Shown: positions 8,233-14,263 of the stretch, piece after piece
Numbering within the stretch: the first letter of the stretch is position 1
Layout of the letters: the number at the start of each line of letters is the position of its first letter
Source of the DNA: a virus
Length of the DNA: 20,159 nucleotides
Strand: one strand, 5' to 3'
IMG/VR virus record: IMGVR_UViG_3300025120_000750
Span: 1 to 20,159 of that record
Translations under genes and position numbers: made by a program
Notes under the pieces: model-generated
Seen by the model: only the letters and a program-made list of their open reading frames with translations
Database searches by the model: none
Told to the model about the DNA's origin: nothing

Positions 8233-8580
8233 CTAGTTTTTAGACAGAAATATAGTCCATTCTAGATCATCGATCAAATCGTTTATATAGACTTTGTTCT
8301 TTTTTTCTCTTCTTATATATTCGTGAAGCTCTTCTAAGTCTAGAATAATCCATTGTTTTTCACCTTCAAGCACCATCTTTTGAGCCTGTGAATCAAGTCT
8401 GCCTCTTTGTGCAGATGTGCCATCGGGCATTTGAAACATGTCTCTTACATCAAATCTATAAAAAGAATTTTTGCTTTTTATCATACCTGCTATATTCCAA
8501 GATGTTTTTTCTTTTGGATGTTCTATACCTGTAAGATATTGAGAAAATCTTTTTACTATATCAGTCTTTTCTATACTCAA
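8233..8580 (-). CDS. Unknown conserved phage protein, 115 aa
   Basis: I do not recognise the family with certainty. The protein is soluble, charged and predicted alpha/beta: SWNIAGMIKSKNSFYRFDVR (27-46), then a Gln/Arg-rich segment DGTSAQRGRLDSQAQKMV, a strand KQWIILDLEELHEYI (75-89) and an acidic C-terminal helix with LIDDLEWTIF. It overlaps the end of the upstream oxygenase gene by 20 bases and is followed after 14 bases by the nozzle gene. The tight packing with two oxygenase-like genes suggests related expression, but a functional link to them is not shown by the sequence. No metal-binding or catalytic motif is visible. Confidence 0.7.
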   Translation of the reverse strand: MSIEKTDIVKRFSQYLTGIEHPKEKTSWNIAGMIKSKNSFYRFDVRDMFQMPDGTSAQRGRLDSQAQKMVLEGEKQWIILDLEELHEYIRREKKNKVYINDLIDDLEWTIFLSKN

Positions 8581-9169
8581 TAGGGAGTCCTAACAAAGGT
8601 CTTCTATCAAATTTATTTTGATCTTTTAATGGACCTTTTTTATTATTATAATGAAAAAAAGCTTGTACGCAAAGGTCTCCTTTAAATTTTTCTCTCCAAT
8701 GTGGTAGTATACAACCTTTATAAAACAAGCCATCTCCTGGTTTTAAATCAATCGAAAGGGTCTCATCTTTCTTTTCATCGTGGACAAATATAGGCCAAGG
8801 GTCTCCACCAAAGTTTATAGTAGCTGATATTTCACAACTTGGTCTATCGATATGTCTTTTTAATTCACTGTCTTTCTCATAAACTCGCATAAAACTATAT
8901 GTTGGATATAGTTTATATCCTGTAGCTTTTTCTACATTAGGTAATGATTTTTCTAATATATTTTCTAAAGCAAAATCACCATACGCGCAGTAGACATCGG
9001 GCACAAACTCATCTTCAAAACTTCCTGTTATAGAATGAGGGGGAAAACCAGCATCATACATATACTTTACAGCTTTTCTTTTTAACAAAAAATAATCATA
9101 AATAAATTTTGTAACGTCTTTTGAAACAAAATTTTTAATTACTGTATATTTATTCTTTTTAAAACTCAT
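8561..9169 (-). CDS. 2-oxoglutarate/Fe(II) dioxygenase-like protein, 202 aa
   Basis: The protein has the double-stranded beta-helix iron ligand pattern. HID at 106-108 (within LKRHIDRPSCEISATINFGG) gives the H-x-D pair, and HWR at 157-159 (GCILPHWREKFKGD) gives the distal His. The final strand CVQAFFHYN (167-175) lacks the usual Arg/Lys that anchors 2-oxoglutarate ten or so residues after the distal His, so R159 or K163 may serve instead, or the co-substrate mode differs. The N-terminal 80 residues are helical and carry a Tyr-rich segment. The start overlaps the upstream oxygenase as ATGA, and the C-terminus overlaps the 115-aa gene by 20 bases. Substrate unknown; protein side chains or nucleotides are both precedent for the superfamily. 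Confidence 0.8.
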   Translation of the reverse strand: MSFKKNKYTVIKNFVSKDVTKFIYDYFLLKRKAVKYMYDAGFPPHSITGSFEDEFVPDVYCAYGDFALENILEKSLPNVEKATGYKLYPTYSFMRVYEKDSELKRHIDRPSCEISATINFGGDPWPIFVHDEKKDETLSIDLKPGDGLFYKGCILPHWREKFKGDLCVQAFFHYNNKKGPLKDQNKFDRRPLLGLPIEYRKD

Positions 9170-9759
9170 TTAAAATTTGGCCCTGTTACCCAACATACTA
9201 AAGAGTATCTTGTTCCTTTCGTAACGGGTTTCACTTCATGAACTATAAAACTAGGAAATGTTATTAATTTACCTTGTGCTTTTGGTGGTGTTGTTCCAAC
9301 ATCTCCTTCATACAACACAAGATCTCCTCCTTTGTATGTTTTTGAATCTGTTAACTCAATAGTCAAAGATAATTTTCTAATCCTTCCTTTAAAAACTCTA
9401 TCAACATGTTTATGATAATGTTGTCCTGGAGCTTCATAGCTTGTAAACTGTAAACCTTCTATTGCACCCCATAAATCAAAACCAAAAAATTGTTTGTTTA
9501 AATCTGTAACAGCCATTGTTATTTTTTGAAAAATCCAAGAGTTTTTATCATTAGGAAATATCCAAGCTATTTTACTGTCTCTTATTGATTTATTAATTAC
9601 ATTTTTTTGAGATATTCCAGCTCGTTCTAATTTAGATTTACCTAATTTAATTATTTGATTACATTCTTTTTCATCAAATAGATTATCCCAGTATGCGTAT
9701 AAATTAATACTATCTGTATCAAAAGGCCAAGCGTTAGCTATCTCTTTTTGCTTTCTCAT
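9166..9759 (-). CDS. 2-oxoglutarate/Fe(II) dioxygenase (prolyl-hydroxylase type), 197 aa
   Basis: The catalytic signature is complete: H118-V-D120 in GQHYHKHVDRVF, distal His174 in FPSFIVHEVKPV, and Arg184 ten residues later in KGTRYSLVCWV, which would bind the 2-oxoglutarate carboxylate. GGDLVLYEG (144-152) is the usual strand between them. This arrangement matches the P4H/PKHD branch, whose members hydroxylate proline or other side chains using Fe(II), O2 and 2-oxoglutarate. It is followed by a second oxygenase with a 4-base ATGA overlap. No Shine-Dalgarno sequence precedes the ATG; a TATAAT lies 10 bases upstream. Substrate is unknown. Nearby Gly/Pro-containing tail proteins are plausible targets but this is inference. 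Confidence 0.88.
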   Translation of the reverse strand: MRKQKEIANAWPFDTDSINLYAYWDNLFDEKECNQIIKLGKSKLERAGISQKNVINKSIRDSKIAWIFPNDKNSWIFQKITMAVTDLNKQFFGFDLWGAIEGLQFTSYEAPGQHYHKHVDRVFKGRIRKLSLTIELTDSKTYKGGDLVLYEGDVGTTPPKAQGKLITFPSFIVHEVKPVTKGTRYSLVCWVTGPNFK

Positions 9760-9769
9760 ATAACTGTAT

Positions 9770-9796
9770 ATTATATTAAATTAATTAGGAGTTCAA
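9770..9796 (-). promoter_or_regulatory. Possible sigma70-type promoter ahead of the oxygenase pair
   Basis: On the minus strand TTGAAC (9796-9791) and a perfect TATAAT (9775-9770) are separated by 15 bases, which is shorter than optimal. The predicted transcript would start about 3-4 bases before the ATG at 9759, in line with the absence of a ribosome site. The -35 overlaps the end of the preceding gene. The evidence is weak because the gap is AT-rich. Confidence 0.3.
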
Positions 9797-10222
9797 TACC
9801 CAACTACCAGTGTCTTCGTCCCAGTCGTATTGTTGACCATCGTCTGGTCTAGCAACTGGAGCGTGCCAAACACAAGTTTCTTCATCTAAAACCCAAGATG
9901 GGAAAGGTTGTGGATGAGCAAAACCATCTAGATCAGGGTGATAATACATACCTGCTCCAGCATAGTTTTTTCTAAATGCTTTAGATTGATCATCGCTTAC
10001 TGTCATTTCACTTGTTACAGGATCAATATTATGATGCACATTTACATAAGTTCCATAAGAAGTTCTTAAGAAATTTTTATCTGCATTTCCTGGGAGAGCT
10101 TTTAAAAAAGCAATACCTTTAGCGTGATCTTCAACACCATTTTCGTCAGTAATAACTTTGTTATTTACTTTTAAAGTTTGTAATACTTTATTGTCTGCGT
10201 CTATTTCTGCGTAATATGCCAT
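9785..10222 (-). CDS. Putative tail-fibre accessory/assembly protein, 145 aa
   Basis: The protein begins MAYYAEIDADNKVLQTLKV and ends in aromatic, Pro-rich modules: FRKNYAGAGMYYHPDLDGF (about 84-102), HPQPFPSWVLDEETCVWHAP (103-122) and PDDGQQYDWDEDTGSWVL. I recognise this layout from small proteins that occur next to tail-fibre genes in many marine myo- and podophages, and the repeated 'W-x-D-E-x-x-x-x-W' ending resembles the tail-fibre assembly (Caudo_TAP-like) proteins. Its ATG overlaps the stop of the Gly-rich adhesin gene as TAATG, so synthesis is coupled to that protein; this supports a chaperone or partner role for it. Function is inferred from resemblance and position. Confidence 0.7.
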   Translation of the reverse strand: MAYYAEIDADNKVLQTLKVNNKVITDENGVEDHAKGIAFLKALPGNADKNFLRTSYGTYVNVHHNIDPVTSEMTVSDDQSKAFRKNYAGAGMYYHPDLDGFAHPQPFPSWVLDEETCVWHAPVARPDDGQQYDWDEDTGSWVLNS

Positions 10223-11055
10223 TATGCTATGTACGTCCCTGTTCCTGTGAAAGTTAAAACTTTATCAGAACCACTAGTTGTCTCTGTTGGTGATCCTGTT
10301 GTTTCGCCACTATAAAATTTAGCTTGCATTCTTAAGATAACGACTCCAGAGCCGCCTCCGCCGCCGCCTTTTGTACCGCCGGGTCCTGAGTGTTGGCCTC
10401 CGCCGCCTCCACCGCCGCCAGTATTTGAAGTTCCAGGTTGTCCTGAATTACCTTGTCCGCCATTTCCACCGCCGCCAGTTCCAGCGTTTGCACCTGTATT
10501 TCCTCGACCGCCGCCACCAGCTCTTGTAACTGCTGCTCCTGTTATTGATGAAGCTAATCCTGCTCCTCCAGAAGTTCCGCCCGTTGCAGATGCGCCGCCG
10601 CCAGATCCCATAGATGATCCGCCTGGATATCCTTGGTTAGCAGTTCCTGAACCCACTGGGTCACCGCCACCACCCGATCCGCCTGGACCGCCTGGTGTTT
10701 GGTAAGTTCCTGTTCCACCGAAACCGCCGCCAGTTGAGCTGATTGAAACGCCAGTTCCAACTAATGTACTAGCTGTAGCTCCGCCGCCGATTGTAGCTGT
10801 GTAAGTTTCTAATGCTGTTAAAGTAACAGCAGTTTCAGAAGATCCGCCACCACCTGATGGTTCAGAGTTATAAGAATTACGATAACCGCCTGCTCCGCCA
10901 CCTCCTCCTGGAGGGTTACCGCCCCAAGCCGTTCCGCCTTGTCCGCCTCCAGCAATGACTAAGAAATCACAAGAGTAAGGTGAAGTGTTTCTTGTTTTTC
11001 CACACCATCCTCCAGCAATCGCTGTTCCTGCGCCTCTAGATGTTATAATTGGCAT
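10222..11055 (-). CDS. Glycine-rich tail adhesin-like protein, 277 aa
   Basis: About one third of the residues are Gly, concentrated at residues 33-240 in runs such as NPPGGGGGAGGY, TGGGGNGGQGNSGQPG and TKGGGGGGSGVV. The N-terminus contains CDFLVIAGGG (29-38) and the C-terminus ends SDKVLTFTGTGTYIA. This DFLVIAGGG ... GSGVVILR ... TFTGTGTY frame is a known layout of Gly-rich receptor-binding tail proteins; in the T-even adhesin gp38 such runs form a sandwich of polyglycine-II helices, with receptor specificity in the loops between them. Two Cys residues lie at 18 and 29. The coding DNA is clearly richer in G+C than its neighbours because Gly codons are GGN. An AGGAGG ribosome site precedes the ATG. 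Confidence 0.78.
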   Translation of the reverse strand: MPIITSRGAGTAIAGGWCGKTRNTSPYSCDFLVIAGGGQGGTAWGGNPPGGGGGAGGYRNSYNSEPSGGGGSSETAVTLTALETYTATIGGGATASTLVGTGVSISSTGGGFGGTGTYQTPGGPGGSGGGGDPVGSGTANQGYPGGSSMGSGGGASATGGTSGGAGLASSITGAAVTRAGGGGRGNTGANAGTGGGGNGGQGNSGQPGTSNTGGGGGGGGQHSGPGGTKGGGGGGSGVVILRMQAKFYSGETTGSPTETTSGSDKVLTFTGTGTYIA

Positions 11056-11073
11056 CTTTCTTCTATCCTCCTA

Positions 11074-12144
11074 TTACGCGAACTGCGTTTGAGAGGCAAA
11101 TGCTGTAAAAGCCGCATCGCCCGTTTTAACTACAGTATACGTGTAAATGTCAACAGAGTTTGCGTTTCCAGAAGTAGGTGCAGATCCACCTTGATATTCT
11201 GGTGTTACGCCAGATCCGTCAACTTGAAAAGCTGATTGATAATAAGGTGTACCAGTGTTTGTTACTAAGAACGCGAATGTTACAGATTCACCTGTATCCA
11301 TAATCGCATTTAAAGCTGTTGAACCATCACCTCTAACATTAACTGTAAAGTTACCTGCTGCAGCTGAAGTATGGTAAAGCACAGCTTGTGTGATCAAGTC
11401 ATAGTTCACTGTTCCAGTTGTACCTGTTGCAGCGATTGTTACTTTTTCTGCTAGTTGTTGAATTTTACCAGCGCCTAAAGTTACTCTTCCTGTTCCTTTT
11501 GCAGTTATGTTTAAATCAATATTTGCATCACCACCAGTTGCTGTAAGTGATGGACCAGAGCCTGTAGCTTGGTTTGTCACTGTAAGTTCGTTTACAGCAG
11601 ATGATGTTTTTACAAATTTAACATATTCGTTGTTTGAATCATCTTCTAATGCTCCAGCAGTGTCGATAATAATATCATTACCATTTGTATCTAGTGCTGC
11701 TGATAATTGTGGTGTCATGTCAGATGATAAATCTGTGAAAGCAGTGTCAACAACGTTAGTTCCATCTGAGAAAACCATTTTTGTAGTTTTGTCAGTTGTT
11801 GCCCAAGTGACTCCAGTTCCTGAAGTAGTTTTGAAAGTTACAGTGTAAGCACCAGATGTTCCGTTTGCTACAATGAAAGTTTTTTCAATTGAATTAGGAA
11901 TAGTAACGTTAACGTTAGTTGATAAAGTTCCTGTTAATTTGATTACTGCGTTTTTACCGTTTGATACGGCACCGTTAGAAAAAGTAAGTGCTCTGCTAGC
12001 GTTCGTTAAGTTGAACGTATCATATCCACCGATTGCTTGTTCTACGATTAATAAGTTTGTGTTAGTTATTTGACCCCATGTTCCCGAGTTTTCACCGGTT
12101 GCTTGTACAGTCAATTTTAGACTTGCTGATGTCGAGTTTGCCAT
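11074..12144 (-). CDS. Tail fibre protein, 356 aa
   Basis: The N-terminus SASLKLTVQATGENSGTWGQ followed by TNTNLLIVEQAIGG is a signature I know from tail-fibre or fibre-base proteins of marine phages. The middle is Thr/Ser/Asn-rich with repeated beta strands (GTLSTNVNVTIPNSIEKTFI; ATGGDANIDLNITAKGTGRV near 203-222), consistent with a trimeric beta-structured fibre. The C-terminus has FAFLVTNTGTPYYQSAFQVD and ends FASQTQFA, typical of the terminal domain of this family. It is preceded by a leader with an AGAGGA ribosome site and by an SP6/T7-like promoter sequence at 12185-12202, so it may head a separate transcript that continues into the adhesin and oxygenase genes. Confidence 0.8.
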   Translation of the reverse strand: MANSTSASLKLTVQATGENSGTWGQITNTNLLIVEQAIGGYDTFNLTNASRALTFSNGAVSNGKNAVIKLTGTLSTNVNVTIPNSIEKTFIVANGTSGAYTVTFKTTSGTGVTWATTDKTTKMVFSDGTNVVDTAFTDLSSDMTPQLSAALDTNGNDIIIDTAGALEDDSNNEYVKFVKTSSAVNELTVTNQATGSGPSLTATGGDANIDLNITAKGTGRVTLGAGKIQQLAEKVTIAATGTTGTVNYDLITQAVLYHTSAAAGNFTVNVRGDGSTALNAIMDTGESVTFAFLVTNTGTPYYQSAFQVDGSGVTPEYQGGSAPTSGNANSVDIYTYTVVKTGDAAFTAFASQTQFA

Positions 12145-12184
12145 AATTTTTATATCCTCTTTTAATGTTTTTATTAAAATTTAA

Positions 12185-12202
12185 CTATAGTGTCAAATAT
12201 TA
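12185..12202 (-). promoter_or_regulatory. SP6/T7-type single-subunit RNA polymerase promoter candidate
   Basis: The minus strand reads TAATATTTGACACTATAG. The last 11 bases (TGACACTATAG) are identical to the SP6 promoter core from -10 to +1, and the first five (TAATA) equal the T7 promoter from -17 to -13. Over 18 positions it matches the SP6 promoter (ATTTAGGTGACACTATAG) at 13 and the T7 promoter at 13. It lies in an 80-base gap, in the coding direction, and would give a 41-base leader to the tail-fibre gene. A competing reading is a sigma70 -35 (TTGACA) with a poor -10 (TAAAAA) 17 bases downstream. Confidence 0.55.
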
Positions 12203-12224
12203 AATTTGATTAAATTTTGCTGTT

Positions 12225-13793
12225 TTAAGCTGCGGTATCAACCTCTTTCCATGTAGGGGTTGTGCCGGTATCTACTTCATTCCAGATCAAATTATACACG
12301 GTTCCTACGTTAGCTGTCAAGCCTATTCCTGTAGGTATTACAATACCATCTCCAGTAATGGCTTCTTCGCCTTCGTTCATGGTCATGCCAATACCAGTTA
12401 ACATGACGTCTGGAGCAGGATCTACTTGACCTAAAGCAGAGGTCATTGCTTGACCATTTATAGCTATAGTATTATTAGGTGTTCCCCAATCTCCTTCGCC
12501 CCAAGCATATCTACCCCAACCAGCGTTAATTTCAGTTCCGATTGATACGCTGCCAAGCGTAGCAGTCATACTAATACCTGTTAATGAAGTGGTTACAAAT
12601 GTTGTATTTTCACCCCAAGGCTGTTGACCCCAAGCTGCTCTACCCCAACCAGTATTTACTTGATTAGATATAGTTACACTAGCTAAAGTTGCAGACATTT
12701 GTATGCCTGTTGGAGAAGCTATGTTACTTGGTAATCCCCATACTTGATCACCCCAAGCTGCTCTACCCCAACCAGAATTAATTACTCCAGTTGCTGTGAC
12801 AGTGCCAATAGCTGCTGTCATTTGAATTCCAGTTAAATCTGCAACAGGAACAAAAGCATTATCATTCCAAGGTCCATTGCTCCATGGTGCTCTGCCCCAA
12901 CCAGTATTAACTACTGCGGTTGCAGTTACGCTACCAAGAGTAGCTGACATTGCAATACCTGTTAAAAATGCTGCTTCGTCAGTATCACCCCAAACTTGAT
13001 TTCCCCATGCAGCTCTGCCCCAACCTGCATTTACTTCTGCTGTGGTAGTTTCATCACCAAGAGTGGCAGTCATGCCAATACCTGTTAAGCTTACATTTTG
13101 AATAAATGTATTATCGCCCCAAGTTTGTGTATTCCAATTATCTCTACCCCAACCAGTTTTAATTTGTGATGTAATTGTTACGCTGCCAATAGTAGCAGAC
13201 ATTGCAATTCCTGTTAATAAAGGAGCTTCATTTGGTTCGCCCCAAACTTGATCGCCCCAATCTTCTCTACCCCAACCAATGGCCACAATACCAGTTGCAG
13301 TTTCATCACCTTGTGCAATAGTCATTGCTTGACCGGTTACTGGAGCATTAGCATTATCTTGATCATTCCATTGACCATCGCCCCAATTTAATGCACCCCA
13401 AGAATCAACTTGAAGATCCATAACACCACCCATTCCTGAGCCGTGTACATAACAAATAAAATAAAAATCTGCAGATTGAGAAACTGCAATTTCTATAGAA
13501 CGAGTTGTTGCTGCGTTAAAAGTTGTTGTGTCTGTGTATTGAGCGTAAGAAACTGTCGACCCATCTAATTTAAAAGTTACACCAGAAGTTATTGCTTGAC
13601 CTGTTGATGTAGTTGTAGAAAAAATTAATGGGTGATTATCATTAGTGGCATCATTTTGATTAAACGCATATGTTAAGCCGCCGACTACATCGACGTCCAT
13701 AGTACGAACACCGTCTAAATAAAATACGTTTCCTGTTCCGCCGCCATACCTACTGCCAGTTGCGACTGTGACTGTGTAAGTTTTATCCGCCAT
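12225..13793 (-). CDS. Structural protein with N-terminal cupredoxin-like domain and Trp-Gly tandem repeats, 522 aa
   Basis: Residues 1-130 resemble a cupredoxin: NVFYLDGV (22-29), His54 in NDNHPLIFST, and FYFICYVHGSGMGGV (110-124) with Cys114, His117 and Met121. This His, Cys, His, Met set is the type 1 copper ligand pattern; the spacing C-x2-H-x3-M lies between amicyanin and plastocyanin. Residues about 131-460 consist of repeats of the form GWGRxxWGxQxWG...TGIxMxATLGxV. The C-terminus ends with two copies of W(N/K)EVDT. Marine phages often have cupredoxin-like domains in tail or head-fibre proteins, so a virion role is likely; actual copper binding is not known. Its start codon sits in a small hairpin after the stop of the preceding gene. 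Confidence 0.75.
   Translation of the reverse strand: MADKTYTVTVATGSRYGGGTGNVFYLDGVRTMDVDVVGGLTYAFNQNDATNDNHPLIFSTTTSTGQAITSGVTFKLDGSTVSYAQYTDTTTFNAATTRSIEIAVSQSADFYFICYVHGSGMGGVMDLQVDSWGALNWGDGQWNDQDNANAPVTGQAMTIAQGDETATGIVAIGWGREDWGDQVWGEPNEAPLLTGIAMSATIGSVTITSQIKTGWGRDNWNTQTWGDNTFIQNVSLTGIGMTATLGDETTTAEVNAGWGRAAWGNQVWGDTDEAAFLTGIAMSATLGSVTATAVVNTGWGRAPWSNGPWNDNAFVPVADLTGIQMTAAIGTVTATGVINSGWGRAAWGDQVWGLPSNIASPTGIQMSATLASVTISNQVNTGWGRAAWGQQPWGENTTFVTTSLTGISMTATLGSVSIGTEINAGWGRYAWGEGDWGTPNNTIAINGQAMTSALGQVDPAPDVMLTGIGMTMNEGEEAITGDGIVIPTGIGLTANVGTVYNLIWNEVDTGTTPTWKEVDTAA
12522..13277 (-). repeat. Three 252-bp tandem repeats, each made of a 41- and a 43-codon unit
   Basis: Within the 522-aa gene, the GWGR-initiated units starting at residues 173, 214, 257, 298, 341 and 382 have lengths 41, 43, 41, 43, 41 and 43. 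The next GWGR, at residue 425, starts a degenerate unit, and residues 131-172 form a degenerate 42-residue one before. The strict alternation defines an 84-residue (252-bp) higher-order repeat. Short units tend to have xQVWG and AMSAT or QMSAT; long ones have LTGIxMTA. Confidence 0.85.
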
Positions 13794-13809
13794 AGGAGGT
13801 TTCTCCTAT
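13792..13809 (-). promoter_or_regulatory. Stop-start hairpin covering the ribosome site of the 522-aa gene
   Basis: On the minus strand the bases ATAGGAG-AAAC-CTCCTAT form a perfect 7-bp stem with a 4-base loop. The 5' arm begins with the last base of the upstream TAA and contains the AGGAG ribosome site; the 3' arm contains CTCCT and the first two bases of the ATG. The hairpin would therefore hide both ribosome site and start codon until a ribosome ends translation of the upstream gene. Confidence 0.5.
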
Positions 13810-14252
13810 TATCCGGATATTCTTAATATCGCTGCTGTTGACGTGGCTGCTGGAAACTGAATCGTAAACGTTCCTGATGTTGCTGTTTTATCACTTCCAA
13901 AATCTAAAACTGCTACAGCTTTGTTAGAGAAAGTTGTATTATATATTAATGCACCTCTCGCTGTTAAAGTTACGCCAGTAAAAGATCTATCTGCAAAGTC
14001 TACTCTAGCTACACCAGCTGTCATTGAAGTTCCAGAATTAACTAGTTTTCCACCGCCCTGTGTGTATTGTCCAGAGTTAGGAACTTGGTTTCCTGTACTA
14101 TCTCCAGGATATGCAGTTGTTGTCGAGTTTAAAGTTGCAGAAGAAGAGTAAAGAGCAATTTTAAATACGTCACCACCTGATTGTGAAAAGTCGTGATCGC
14201 CATCAAAAAGTTCTTTTTTGAAACTGTTTGCTATTGCTTGTGTTATTGCCAT
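13809..14252 (-). CDS. Conserved virion structural protein, 147 aa
   Basis: The protein starts MAITQAIANSFKKELFDGDH, continues with GDVFKIALYSSSATLNSTTT (27-46) and ends with short beta strands: GALIYNTTF, AVAVLDFG and FTIQFPAAT. This arrangement occurs widely in marine phage structural clusters, from memory, as a single-domain beta-rich virion protein with no defined function. A GGAG ribosome site lies at a good distance from the ATG. Its stop codon directly abuts the hairpin at the start of the 522-aa gene, so the two are probably translationally coupled. It lies between connector and fibre genes, which suits a role in the tail or as an ornament. Confidence 0.72.
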   Translation of the reverse strand: MAITQAIANSFKKELFDGDHDFSQSGGDVFKIALYSSSATLNSTTTAYPGDSTGNQVPNSGQYTQGGGKLVNSGTSMTAGVARVDFADRSFTGVTLTARGALIYNTTFSNKAVAVLDFGSDKTATSGTFTIQFPAATSTAAILRISG

Positions 14253-14263
14253 GTTTTATCTCC

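Noticed and set aside
10332-10760. Two minus-strand frames of 61 and 68 codons inside the adhesin gene
   Set aside because: They are alternative frames of the Gly-rich repeats (Ala/Val/Glu-rich by frame shift) and have no ribosome sites.
11507-11848. 113-codon plus-strand open frame
   Set aside because: It is antisense to the tail-fibre gene, whose Thr/Ser/Val-rich codons leave the opposite frame open; no start signal.
12480-13400. Regularly spaced CCCCAACC-type repeats considered as a CRISPR array
   Set aside because: The repeats are in frame with a 522-codon gene and vary as protein repeats; there are no unique spacers.
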